A stretch of DNA of 64,000 nt, from assembly GCF_021155765.1 (NCBI RefSeq), contig NC_060106.1:6269501-6333500 (forward strand), read 5' to 3'. Positions 1 to 14,300 of this stretch are shown here, piece after piece. The stretch's first letter is position 1. The number at the start of each line of letters is the position of its first letter. The notes beneath the pieces are model-generated. The model ran no database searches, was not told the DNA's origin, and saw only the letters and a program-made list of their open reading frames with translations. The translations under genes were made by a program, and so were the position numbers. Source of the stretch: Diprion similis (taxonomy: Eukaryota; Arthropoda; Insecta; Hymenoptera; Diprionidae).

Positions 1-2352
1 GTCTGAAAAAACTGGTGTATTACAGTAATTACATAAACTTGGATCATTTGACTCAGATAATCTTAAATCGATCATTGATCTGGCAAGACGATTATTTTCC
101 ATTAAGTTCGTAGTTTCAACGCTTACAAAATTGTGTGAATTTAATTTTGTGAATGCATTTGACAAATCACTTGCGGAATGAGCGAATTTTGAATTCCTCA
201 GTTTTTCCGATATCAATCCTGGTCTTTCAGAATCGACGGCAAAACATCTGAGATCAGAAATTGAATTGGATGCTCTTCTAGAATCACCAGGATCGTGTGT
301 TTTGTTGATTGCTTCTGGAAGATCTTGTTTAATTGATGTGAGAAAATTTGGAGATCTTAAATCTGATTCCGAGTTGGTCTTTTTAGTAAATTCCTGCAGT
401 CGGTTACTTCTCCTGTGACATCTCGACTCTTGTGTCAATTTTTCAACGTACCTATTTTCATGTGAAAGAGGTGAAGTGGTCCTTAAATCAGTAGTAGAAT
501 CAGCAAATCTTTTGCTACACCGAACAAGCTTTATATTTTTAATATATTGCGCATTAGCATATTTTACACGATATTTCTCATAACTCTGTTTTGACTTTGG
601 TTCAAAGTAAGTAGTTGTCATATCATTATTTCTCATTGTCGCATTCTTGTTATTATCGATAACATGCTGCGATCTTAATGATATTTCGGGTGTTATCTTT
701 GGCAAAAGTCGAATTTCTTTTTCTTGGAGTACAGTAGGTTTTTGATCGTAGCGTCCAATTACGAATTTTGGTTTAAGATAAGCCCTACTCGACTGAGTCG
801 TCGATGAAGACATTGTGTCGCAAAAATTTTTCATGCTGCATGCAGCTTGGGGAATGCTTGCAAATGTCTTATGCGTTTGATATTCGTTTGGAGGGATAAA
901 ATTCATGTCACGAGATATGCTTTCTTCTTGACGTATGTTTATTGTTGACTTACTGGAAAACTGTGCTGACAAAGAGTTTAAGTCACTTTTTAACAGTGGT
1001 TCCAATATGGTGGTCCGATTTTCATGGGTGCAAAAAGCTGAAGTCGGTATGTTAGTATTTGCATTCAAAGCTGACGTTTTACTTGCGGTTTTGCTATTAG
1101 GTATCCCAGTAGTCCAATTTGAAGCAAAATTGAAGAATGTAGAATTATTTTCTAAGCCAGGTAATACTTTTTCATTGATTATACTTTTCTTCAGAGGTAA
1201 AAAATGATCGAAAAGTCGATTTTTAGTGGAGTCAGAGTTCAATGACTCATGACAGTTTTGAGATGTACCTTCGATATCTTTGCCAACCTGTGTTGTATTA
1301 GGTTTGTTAATGTCTGAGAAATGAAAATCGAATTGAAATCTAGTTTTAACATCATCCATTGAATTTTTTTCAGATATCATTCCGCTTGCAGGGATCGAAC
1401 CATTGGTTTGCATGTTTGAAGAAGTAATAGGCTTTTGAATAAAATCTGATGGATTTTTCTTGATATGATGATTGCTTTGAAAATGTCGTGCTTCTTGTGT
1501 ACTTAAAGTAGCGCCTTCATGATTTTGGTGCATACTAAGAGTGCCCTGGAATGGTACATTTGACGCAGTGGATGTACTATGTGCGTTGTATGACCCAGAA
1601 GCTTGTACGTTTTGTATCTGATTCAAGATTCCATTACGATGATAACTTTGATAGCTGGCATTGATAGTTGGCGTTTGATGATGATTAATTTTATGTACTG
1701 ATCCCAAATTTTGTGCATTATTAACATGCAGTGAGGCGTTTTGCTCAGTATTTACATTCTGAAGTTGCAGTTGTCGCATTGTCAACGGTAACTGTTGCTG
1801 TACCTGATTTTGCAAAAGATGCTGCAGAGTATTATCCTGGAGTCGATTCGTGATGGGCGACAAATTTTCAGCTTGTGCTCCAAGGTTCAGAGGATCGTGC
1901 GGGATATCTTTTTGTGGCTGAGTTTGAGGAGATGAACATTGAGCGAAAGAATCATGCGCGTTTTTAACAGCATCTCGTGGTATCACATGCTGCTTTGAGC
2001 CCGGAGGGGGTTTCAATAAAAATATATTTTGGATTTGTTGGTCTAGAGATTGAGTAGAATATATCCCACTATGAACTGAGGGATGTTTCTGACTTTGTGT
2101 GTTTAGCGTTGTCTGTGGAAAGGTGTGTGTATTACGTTGTTGAGGTTGAAATACAGGAAGTCTGAAATCGGTTTTGGGTGAAGTAGGTAAACTATACTGT
2201 TTTTTGGAAATAGGGCTTTGGTAATTATAATGGGAAGACGAGCCAGAGGTAAAAGATGAATAGGAGGAGGGAAAGCTTTTGGTGCCCGGCGGTGTAGCTA
2301 CCATCAAACTTTCACTGCTCACCCTCAGAGAGTCCACCAATCTGCCTGGAGA
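1..2352 (-). CDS. Wnk: Wnk last visible exon (disordered C-terminal segment, truncated by window edge)
   Basis: An open frame of 784 codons runs from a TAG acceptor at 2353-2355 off the left end with no stop. It begins [15 protein letters not shown]. The first two-thirds are Gln/Asn/His/Ser-rich; the last ~170 residues before the edge are more charged and carry five degenerate [S/T]-rich DL[R/S] motifs. A CNYCN pair of cysteines lies near the edge. It joins exon 17 in phase 0. No domain recognised. Its size and frame conservation support coding. Confidence 0.8.
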
Positions 2353-5300
2353 CTACAGAGCCCCCAAAAATAGACCCCAAAAATATTGTAATAAAAAAAT
2401 ATGCCAAAAAAGAATGTAGGGAACTATTGAAAGTTGTCTATTGATAAAAAAACGAGATGGAGAGAAGTATTTACGTTTCACGCGAGTGTCAAATATTGGA
2501 ACAAGAAAAAGTGCTGCAGTTGTATGGCATAACAAACTAAAAGAATATTTTCAATCAATATCAGTCAAAGATTTTGCTGATAATATCGCTGGTTTCTAGC
2601 TGGACATACAGTTCCATTTATGTCACATATTTAATCGTAGTAATAGAAGAAGTAGTAGTAGGAATAGTAGTAGCAGTGGCAGTATGTAACAGTAATCGAT
2701 AAAACATTTCAGATTACGATAAAAATACTCATATTTTGCCCCGTGTTTTTCGGTTCTGAGGCCTTATTTTTTTTGGGGGACGATTTTCAATTCACTTATG
2801 TATTTTTCATTGTAATTTCATTGACGGGAAATCACAATTTCAATGCCTATGATTTTATAGCTATAAGGAAACCTAACTAAAAACATTCTAGTATTATGCG
2901 CAATAGAGTCAAATTTTTATGAGTCTTTGGTATCCATATTAGTTGGTACAAAGAATTCACAGTTGACAATTGAAATTAAATAAATTAATACCAAAACAGT
3001 ACTACCATGCCATACATCATTACCTTTCAAATTAGTAATTTACAAAATGCACAACACAACACTTTGTTAAAGAGCAATAAATATTGTGGGTCTATCAATA
3101 ATTTACAATTAAGAAAATATGGATTTAATAAGAAAGAAAATAAAAAGTTTACCTCGGTCGTTAGGGTGCCGATGGATGTGGCGGAAGAAGTAGGCGGCAA
3201 TGAGCCTTCTCTGTTATGAAGCACTTGAACTGGTATACCTGTACCTGAAAAAAATTCGAAACAAATCATACTTTCGATGCATTTCACTATATGTTATTCT
3301 TTACATAATATGTATAGGTATGGTATTGTGATATTCTCGAAATTGGACAATACAAACTGGTACGACAATCCAAGATAATGTAACTAATCATCAATGAAAG
3401 AATATAATATATTTCAATGTTCCTCTATGAGAAAGACAATCTCATTCGAACTTGTACATTTAACTTGATAAACTCGAGCTGATTTACAAAATTTGAAAAA
3501 CCAGGATATAATAACTTGTTAGATGGGTTAGATGAATTGAATCACCCCGTAAATATCTTTGCTAGTCGAATTTTGAGGGGATTAAGCTCAGATTTGCTAC
3601 AATACCCGGTAGTAAGTAGTGAGCAAGTAGAAATACAGGGTAGCTTTATTTTTAGATAAGATCAATTTGTACTTACACTGCATCTCTTCCATGTGATGAG
3701 TGGTTACGCTGAATCGGCCTGCTCGCCGGGTCATCATTTCCTCCTGCTGTTGTCTTTGTTGGTCAGAAATTGTCAATGATGTTTGTTGCTGACTAGTTGG
3801 TACAGCATCAACAGGAGGTGGCCCAGCTACTTTAGATACCATGAATCTCGATATTTTTCTTACTGGTTGATCTGATGTTATTTGCTGTGAAGTAAATTTA
3901 AATTAAGCTTTGAAATATTTTTAGGTAAACTTTGAAAAATTTTTTTGTTTTCAGATGTGAATGAATGAATTTCATGCAATTGCTACTACCATCAAGAAAT
4001 TTTAGGATATAATTATTTTGAAGTTTTTAAGGTAGAAATCCTTAACATTTCACTGAGTCATTAATAATCGGTCACGCGTAGAACACTTATGCACAACATT
4101 AAAAAATCTACTTGCCTCAGGAGCATTGTCAAGAGTTTGTTCCAAATTGATAGGGGTATTGGAACCTGAGTTAGAATTGATGACGCTTGGTGAAATAGCA
4201 GCAATAGGTACAGGGTGAACGGTAGCGAGCTGTGTTTGCTGCGGAGGAAATATTTGTCCCGTGGGTACAGGAGGTGTAGAAGGTTGTGAAGGTGACGAGT
4301 TCATCAAAGGACCTCTATGATGAATCTTTGCCAATTCTTGCTCCAATTCTTGCAAACGAGATCCTGGCCGTTGAGAACGTATTTTGACATTCTCCTTGCT
4401 TGGTGACATCGCTTCTGAACCTCCCGTAATCAATGGACTATCAGTCGTACACTCCGAGTTCTGCATTTAATTTTCAGGAGTAAATTTTTTAGACATTTTT
4501 CAGGTCTCTTATTTGTCTGAATATTCTACAAAGCAGCACCTCAAATCAAATGCCTAGTCTGCTATTTTTGTAAATCATTTTCTGCTGATTTTTGTGAACC
4601 CAGTTATCGCACGTACATTGTTTAATTAAGTTGACAGTAGCAGTTATATAGTGTAGAATCAACTGTGATACAGAGTTCTGTTCATTGAGGCAAAAAGCTG
4701 TGATTGTACTTGTACATGGGCCTCTCTGTCCAGTTACCATTTATGACAAAACCTATGTAAAAAATGAAATCAAAGTGTTCAACATGCAGAACTTCTCATA
4801 TGTATATTTTGAATTTGTTCATAGTGCCATGCAGCTAATTTATTACGTAGAACATGCTCGAATCACAGAGTATATCAGATAACTGATAAATTTAATGATG
4901 TGTCACATCGCAGAGTAATCACTTTACCTAATTATGTCACACCTAGACTTTTCTATATAAACTAAACACATTATCAGTTCAAATTTTTCTCTGTAATTCT
5001 TTAAGGTCGGCATCAATTTGTTAGATAGTTTGAAATAATATGTAAACCTTAGAGTGTCACTCTACTTTTCAAGAAACTAAACTTTTTCTGCCTTCACTGC
5101 ATATTTATACTTTTAAAAGATATGAATCTTAAAAGATATCCTAGAATTACAATGGAAAACGTAATAGACGACAATAACCTTATCATAATATGTTCTTATA
5201 TTTTCAGGTTTTCTATTACGTTTCTGATTTCTATTCGTTAATAGCTTTTAATATCATATCAAAATTTGTGAATGAAGTAATTATTATTGCTATATGTATC

Positions 5301-8300
5301 TGAAAGATCAAGAAGTTGAATCGATTTGGAGCCAGATGTACAATTAATCAATATTATATATAATGTCGCTGTCCACATGGCTCATGACTATACAAAACCA
5401 ACTGAAGAACGTTTATCATTAGATAATAGCAGCCATTTTCTAGCTAAACTAGTAGAAATATAATGCATTCATGGAACTGTAGTGAAAAAATGTTATATTC
5501 ATTATTCACTCACTGTTTGTGTGGTTGCAGGTACAGCGATCGATGGTTCTTGGCCATAAAAAACACCCTCCACAGGTATGACAACGTTACTTACATCACT
5601 GGATGCAGCATGAGGAATGAAAGCAGCTATCGATGAATGCACTGTTGTTTGTGGAGACAAAGTTCCCTGAGTCGAAGAAGAACCACTTGTTAATTACAAG
5701 TTGTGCGATTTTTATCAGTATTTAGAGAATTACAGACTCCATATGATTTATTACTTTGAACAAGTTTTTAGTAAACAAAGATGAATTTTTAATTTATTAT
5801 CTTCACAGCTGTACCTGAATTACATGATGGGTTAGAAATTCTTCAACTATAGAATCTGTACAGTTTCAGCAAAATATGGTATTTAGTAAATCTTTGTCCA
5901 AAACCAATAATAAATACTTTACAAATTTATGGGCTTGCAAGCGATTTCAAAGAGACTTAAGGTTGCCACTAATTTTCTGTATTAAAATTTCCTAACTTTT
6001 CCTGGTTTTCTAGTGATACGATTTGAATTTTCTAAGTCTAGAGTATTCATTTCCATCACATACTGATTAAAGAACCAGTTATATATTAATAAGACATTCC
6101 TTTGCAAGTTTGTTTTTGATGGTTTGTTGATGGTAATGATGAAAAACTGATGACTCTCATGAAGAAAAACAGTCGATTTTGGTTTTACGCGAGATAAATG
6201 TGACTCTCAATACTTTTTTATCGGATAAATATCAATTGACTCTAAAATATGTTTTTCCTTTAAAAGACTGAATAGCGACAATGAACGCAGATAATTTTCA
6301 CTAAATACACATAAATTTTAACCGTGAATAAAATAAATTGTAGATAAAAATTAGAAAAGACGGTGCGCTTTAGTTGATTTTATCTATCATAAATCACGAA
6401 TAATATCATGTGAGTATCGGAAATTTCAGAAAAGAAATTAAAATTATAAAAATGTGTAACATAGTAATCAGTTTTCCATAAAAGAATATTCAATTTTTCG
6501 GAGATTCATCAAGGAACGAGACTTTTTCCGGGTATCTTAGATTTCAGATAACATGAAATCCTTGTTAAGAGTTTATATAGGCTGCAGACAATACTTAATA
6601 AGTGCATTAGATAGACATCATAGACGTACTACCTGCTAGTTCGTACTCACTAAGGAATGACTAGTTGCAACAGGCATGCCGATGTTGGCCAATTTTTGCT
6701 GCAGAGTATGCATGTATGTGTCGTATCCACCTGCTGTTTGGTGCGAGTGAGGTGTAGCAGGATGACTTATCGGAGGGGTTCCTATGCTCAGAGATTCGGA
6801 AGGTTGGCTTGTCAACTGTACTAGCTTCTGTTGCAAATCTGCAATCGTCTGAGGCCCACCACTGTCGGCAATCTTATCCAGAGAGTTTTGCTGGCTCAAC
6901 TTCGAATGTTGTTGCATTACTGAAGTTTCTGTTAGTTCAGTGAGTGTATGATCGGGTGTTGCTTCATGACTGGAGTTGTCGTGCTCGGTAGAAACCACTT
7001 GACAATCTGAACTGGTACGCCTGGTAGATGAAAAAAAAATCGAACGCTGTTACAAAAACCAAAGTAAGAGACGTAATTCATAAAATAATAAAACGACGAA
7101 TCTAGGACAACTGTTTGAGATACTGTTACATATATATAAAGACAAATGTGGCATTGTATAGTGATCATAGTGAGTGAATTTCTGTCTTTTTTGAATTTTT
7201 TTAAACACAAAAACACACACACACACACACATATATATATATTTAAAAAAATTCAAAAAGGATAGAAATTCACTCATTATGATCAGTATACAATGCCACA
7301 CGTGTCTTTATGCATTACCTGCTTATGTCGTTATTTTCGCCGCTGTTGACTTCTGTTTCCAATAGTGACACCACATTATTATTAATATTAATATTTTGTG
7401 GTTGCTCAGATGTAGCAGGATAGTCATTACTTGATTCTTGTATAGGTTGCTGCAGCAATGGCGTTACTTGTTGAATTTGTGTTTGATTTTGCATAGGATG
7501 AACCTGTTGAACTAGAGGCAATTGTTGTACACCCAAATTATTCTGCAGAATTGAGGTTGTATTCTGTTGTTGTATGCTCCATTGCTGTACGATTGCCTGT
7601 GTTTGTAAATTTTGTTGTTGACTTTGAACGTTCTGTGAGGTTATTGGTTGTTGTACACTTTCAATATTTTGTAAAGTGTGTTGATGACTCTGAATCGTTT
7701 GTTGAACAGACTGATGAGTTGTTTGAAACTGGGCTTGACTCTGTTGCGCAATAGGAGGTACTTGCGGATGATTTTGAAGGTGATGTTGATTTTGCAGGCC
7801 TTGATGTACCGGTTGAACATTTACTTGCATACCTTGTTGTATTTGTGGTTGATTTTGAAAAGCTTGAGGAACAGGTTGTTGATTTTGATTATTCAACGGA
7901 ATTGTTGGTAGATTTTGTAAGCTTGGTTGATTCTGTTGTATATGCGTTTGCTGAGAGTGAGATACCAGAGTAGCTTCAGGTTGTATGGGTTGAAAATATT
8001 GCTCAGGATGCAGTGTTGTTTTATGTTCCATAGAAACTGTGTTTGCATTTGGCTCATGAATAGTATTCACGTTATGTGGAGTAACAGATTTAGATTTTGG
8101 ATTTGAGAGTATATTAGCAAGGTTTTGAGCTAGATCTGGAAGTGTAGACGAGACTTCTTTGGGCTTTGCTGTAACTTTCGGTGGTATCTCAACACTCGTT
8201 ACTACAGGGACCTGAGCTTGTGTACTAGCAGCGTGATGACCTATTGACGATGGCTGAGAAATGTCGGCTACGGCTTGAGGGGTAAATATATTAGTTGTAT

Positions 8301-11300
8301 GAACATCTTGATGTTGCATTTGAACGTGTTGAAGATGAATTGGTGTAGACATTCTCCCGTCTTCTGCTATGCCTGAAACGTCTGACAATTGAGAATCTGT
8401 TGACATGTTTGAAAGTGTTGAAATATTTGACACTCTACGATTTCTATCATCGACGTTTTGTTGAATTTGTTGCACGTGCGGTGGTACAATAACATACTGT
8501 TGTTGCATTTGTTGGGCCTGTTGTTGTAGTTGTGGCTGTTGTTGTTGAACAAATTGTTGTAAGTTCTGATGTTGAAGTTGAGGTTGCTGTGGCTGTGGCT
8601 GTTGCAAGTGCTGTGACTGCACTTGGGGTTGCTGGCTTATATTTTGTTGCATAGGTGCTGATTGCAATTGTTGCTGTTGTTGTTGTTGCTGCTGTATTAT
8701 AATATGCTGTTGGATCATAGATTGTTCTTGATACTGAACTTGTTGGTTTGCAATGGTTCCCTGCGACACTTGTGGTAATGGCATTTGTTCAATATTCTGT
8801 TGAGCTGCAACCACATTTTGCTGAATATGCGAGAGGTTTTGTTGCATATGTGGTATATTTTGTTGTATCGGAGGTGATCCCTGATGTATTTGTTGATTCT
8901 GAGAATTCAATATTGTTGTTTGCTGCACCTGTTTCGTATTTGGACCCATAGATTGATGTATTTGTGAAATATTTTGATGAGTTTGCGATACATTATGCTG
9001 TAACTGACTTGGTACTTGTTGGTGTTGAGGTATCATTTGTTGTGATTGAAATTGTTGTATACCCTGTTGAACCTGTTGCTGTATTTGTGTTGTTGATTGT
9101 TGATTGTGAATTGAATTCACTGTCGTATCTCCACTTGGTTGTAATTGCTGCTGGGCATGTCTGGCAGTTTCATTGAATGAAGTTGTAATATTTTGCATTT
9201 GTTCCATGCCAGCGGTGTCTTGTTGTTTCATTATTATTGCAGAATCAATTTCAGCTGCTATTACATTCTTTTCAGTTGATTTTGCTTGGTCTGAAATTAT
9301 TTCGACATTTGGAGCATTTACTTCTGGTTTTACATTCTCTAGATTTAAAATGTTTGAACATGAGCTTGCATCAGACATTTTTTGTGCTGAAGAATTATCG
9401 CAATTCTCACTCGAAGTAACATTCGGAATACTAGATGCATTATCAGATACAGTTATATTTTGCTCCATGACAGGGCTGACCAAAAATCTTGATATTTTAC
9501 GTAAAGGTGGCCCAGGTAATGTATTACTTTCAACTACTGTAGTTATCGGCGCTTGGGTGGCATGACTATCATCCTCATTAGTAATATCTATGGGATCTTG
9601 TATACTATCCGTTTCTTTAGCAGGAGCATCCGAATATTTTATTCCTGAACTGGCAGTTGCTGAATTTACTTGATACTGAGCACTGTCTGCTGCATTTATA
9701 TGAGATTGAGGAGTTGCACTTGAAGCGCCTTCTGGCAACGCATGGCCAACTTCCATTATCGTTTCAGTAGATGTTACAGAAGTTGTAAGTTCGTATGTAT
9801 CGTTTGGTTCATTTGGCATGTATGTAGGAGTTAGCGTATCGGTATTTTGAGTAGATGTAGAAGATCGTCGCGATGCTTCTGATGATATGCTGTCAGTTCC
9901 TGCTTGACCATCTGGCGTTTGAACACTTTGTTTCTCGCTGGGCACATGTGCAATGTGAGAGATTATTTGATCAATTGGAAGTAATTTTGTTGGTGTAGAA
10001 GTGTTCGATGTTTCATCTCTCTGAAAATTTGAAACACAATTATTAGATGCTAGAGTGTAATAAAATATTAAAACTCAACCATATAAAATCTCAACACAAC
10101 ATCTATGCCCAGTGATTACTATTATCAAATAATCCTTAGCACTTAAATTTATAACGAACACATTTTATTCTACAAATAAAAAAATAAAAAAATTAAAAAC
10201 ATATTTGATAGAACATGCAAAAACTTTTTGGAGTACGAGTAGAAGAATTTGTTTCATATAATAGATTAAAGAAAGTAGAATAATTCTCAATCCGGTTTGG
10301 GGATATTTTTTCATTATTTACAGCGCGCAATAGGTTAATACGTTGCCATTCTATCCTGAGATTAAGGCAAACCATATTGATTATGGTAAATTCTATATGC
10401 TCTCCACGCACATCAGTCATGGATAAAATATCTATTGATATGAAGTGATACACGAAATATCTGTGGATTGCAACAGAACACCGTATCGTATAAAATGAAC
10501 AAGATTGTAATCATACAATCATACCTATAATGCATGTAGTAACCGCATGTAATAAGTTTCTCTAAACAGCTTATTGAATATAACAGGTGAATGCAAATAC
10601 GTATCAGCTAAATTCAAGTGTACTTCTTTGTTTCATTTTGCAAAAAGTCTATTGAACTATATCGTATTTACATGGAAATAAAATGCAGCTCTCAAATACC
10701 GAAGTGTATCTTCAAATTTAACTAGAAAGTAGAAATATCGAATCCAAGTTTGAGTCAGACTTAGTATCAGCCAAAGCATAGTATGATTACAGCTTCATAA
10801 ACCAGTAAAAATGAATATACAATCAGTATTTACAAATTTACCAATTATACGTAAAATTCTAGGTACATTCAAACATAGCTGATTTCGGATCTACTTTGAT
10901 AGGAACTGCTAATTACAGTCAACTCTTCGTTACTTATTGTACACTAACTTCCCTCTCCGGCTGCCTAACCGTTGGATACATTGCTACGTGTAAGTGTATT
11001 CACTACCATGCGGCTATCGTTCAGCAGTAAAGATGAACACGACATAAGTGCGCATCTAATTAGCATATCGGGAAGCTCTCCAAGTATTTGATTCCTTGTA
11101 GAGTTCTACCCTCAGAAATCAGAGATCAAGAAGTTACGCAAAGTCTGCTGTACTCTGAGAACTAGTAAAATAGTCCAATTACTAGTTAACCGTGAGTTTT
11201 CAAGAAAAAAACTGCATAAGATTTCATTTATGACTTCTCAAAAATCCTGATTTGTGGATTATATTAAATTTGAACAAGTTTAAAATAGGATTGAATTTTT

Positions 11301-14300
11301 GCTTAATGTTCAGAAGAATATTTTGATCAGAGTAAAAATCAATTTGATCGTATTCTCGGCACTTTTATTCTGTTTTCCCACAATGTATCCAACGTTTAGC
11401 TACAAATAATTTGCATGAATCAGATTTTTGTAAACTCTGTGAAATTGCCCCTCAGTCTGATTGAAGTTAAAAAATTCAACAGTATGGATCGTTTGCCCTT
11501 CGATTGCTCATAATTTTACTCATATTTACAATTTTATCCAATTTCAGCTCCTAGAAAAATATTTTTAGGAGGTGAAATAAAAAATTATGAACAAATGCAA
11601 GAAGACAAGCAATCACGAGCAAATGACCCAAGCTGCAAAATGTTTACATTTAAAAAATCAGGTGGCGGAGGGGAACAATTTCAAAAAGGTGTTCCTTTAA
11701 GTTAGTAAAATGCTTCATTTTTGTATCTATATGGCAATATACAATTTCTAGCAAATTGGACTAGACTTTAACGCGAATCTTTAATAACCATAAATACAAT
11801 TGTTCACATTTTAAACTTATAATATAATAAGTAAATCATTGTGTGGTGAACACTAAAATTCAATATAATCAGGAGCAATGTGATCAGAGCAGGTACAAAA
11901 CACTGAAAAAATGTTGAGCAAACAATAAGATCCTTCAACGAAAGAAACAGACCAACAAGCACACCACCGCATTGTTCCCTATGAACCAAACAAAGGAAAA
12001 ATGGAACGAACCAAATGATCGGACAGAAGAGATAGACTCACCGAACGGTGCCTACGATGAACTTTGTACGATGATCGATGGCTGCTTTGACGGGTTAACG
12101 AGCCATGTCTCACCTGCTGCGTCCAAAACCACACACACTAATTATGCGTTCTCATTACCTCAATCCACAGACGCAAATATAATTCTTCTTTTACTTGAAA
12201 AGGTTTTTACCAGGACGTCATTCAGTTGTGAGATCATGCAGGGCGATTTAATCACGCAAATTGAATTCACGATTTATCTCCACACATGCCATCACACATT
12301 CATTGGTATAGTGAATAAAAGATACATTAAATTTTTAATGTATGAACCATTCGAGATACAGCAGTTACTATCATGAAGCTAGACCGATGGTGAAGGGTTT
12401 ATAGTAAGCCAGACATGGTTGTTCATATAGCAACAAAAATCGCCAATATTGCGGTTATTTAAGCTTTTTTGCTTTATAATAATTTGGCGTCGTATAGTAA
12501 CTTTAGGTGCGAAATTATGTGATACTTAATCAGTAAATGTTGAAGGGTAATTTCACTATTTCAATTTACCTTAGATGTTTCGAGACTGTGGTCACGATCT
12601 CGAGGTCGCCGACTGTTCACTGGACTGCCTCCTGCCGATTGATCAGGAGGACCGTGTGCCACAAGCGGCAAACTTCTTTCTGGGTCTAACCGAAGCTGCA
12701 TGACTATGTCGCCAATCAATTCGACAAACGTGTCACATTGGGATTGTGGTAGAAGATTTTCTGCAATCTAGAACCCCACGATTCTAATATATGTAGTGTT
12801 CCGGGTGAAAAAAATATCAGTTGTTTTCAAATAAAAATCTGCGATAGGTGTCTTGTGTAAAACAGAATAAAAACCGATAAAATCGTAAAGATTTATAAAA
12901 TAATACTCACCAAATTGTTGGCGATATCCACAGGAACCATGTCGTCACGATCAAATTTAAATGTGACGGTCTTCTGTTTGCTCGTGTCTAGTTGACATTC
13001 TACTGTCATAGATTGATTCTCGCTGCTCACCGATAAGACTGTCAACTTTATCCCTGGTTTGCGACGTTTTGTTCCAGAACGCTTCACCCTACTGCGTTCA
13101 GGGACGGCAGTTGCTTCAGAATTTTCTGATGTCGCTCTATTATAATCATAACATTTTATTATGACCAATATATCAGGTAAATACACTAGTATATTTTTAA
13201 TGTTATTTCCTTGATTGGTATTTCGCTTCAATTAACAAAAAGTACGTATTTATTAGTGAAAAATTTTAGGCTGGTATGTAAATATGGAATTTCGCACTAC
13301 CAAACTACTCTTTGCTAGTTGATTTTTGATTTATGTATTCATTTTACTACAGGATTTCCCGATTGACCACCTCAGCTAAAAATATAATTTTTCTTTCCAC
13401 TTTGCAAAACGTACATTCGTACTTTATTATCTTACACATTCGCTATAATTGCAAAACTTCAAAGCCAAAATGGCAAAGTTTTTTGGAATAATACTTTAAA
13501 ATACTTGTGACGCTACAAGTTCGTCATAAACATGATTTAAGATAAAAAGTTTGTCTTTGCAAAAGTGCTTCACTTCGACTTATTTGAATTTTTTTACTGT
13601 GACTATTTCTCTAGGTATTTTCTTATCCTGACAAGAAGAAAACTACATATTGTCAGCCAGAATGCTTAAAATGATAGATTTAGTTTATTGATCTTTGCAT
13701 TATTACTTCATATTAAATTCTGAAGAAAAACAAAAAATGTTAAGTGGTCCATGGTAGTTGAGTTTACATGAAAAGCCGCATACCATAATTTAAAGAAAAT
13801 CATATTCATGGGGGCCCAGAGTGTCTTGAGTAACAAAATCCCGTCATTTTGAAGAAAAAACTGTTTGCTGAAGTATTCCGCCAAAATTTATATTGTATGC
13901 AATCTTATGTCATATAGATAGGTGCAACATGCAAACGACATGCATTATTAAAAACTTTGAAGATCGAGAGTATTCGAGTGAATTGGTAATGTAACTAGTC
14001 CGATGCTTGCAGATAGAAATAAAAATGAAAATTGGATTTTTCTCCTGATACACAATGACCTTTCAGAATGACGGAAATCTCTTTTACACCCAGCATATAA
14101 AGTAATTGAATTATCGACGAAAGAACGAGTTCACTTTTTATCGGAAAATATGTAAGTATTTACCCTTCATTAATGTTCTGTACAGATGTAGCTTGGTCCA
14201 GTTGTGATACTGAATGAACAAGAGGGTTGGGTTCACCCGGTAATGATTGTATAGAATCCATTGTATCTTGTTTGCTCAGTGTTCTCTCCATCAAATTTGT

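Noticed and set aside
2353-2535. Minus-strand ORF before the last Wnk exon, possible extra exon with donor-like GTAAAT
   Set aside because: The only symmetrical exon (39 nt) it offers contains a stop in the required phase.
4546-4740. Minus-strand ORF considered as an extra Wnk exon
   Set aside because: No splice-site pair gives the phase 0-0 exon needed here.
11972-12376. Plus-strand ORF of 134 codons
   Set aside because: It overlaps the Wnk microexon on the opposite strand, and its composition and lack of splice or promoter signals do not support a gene.
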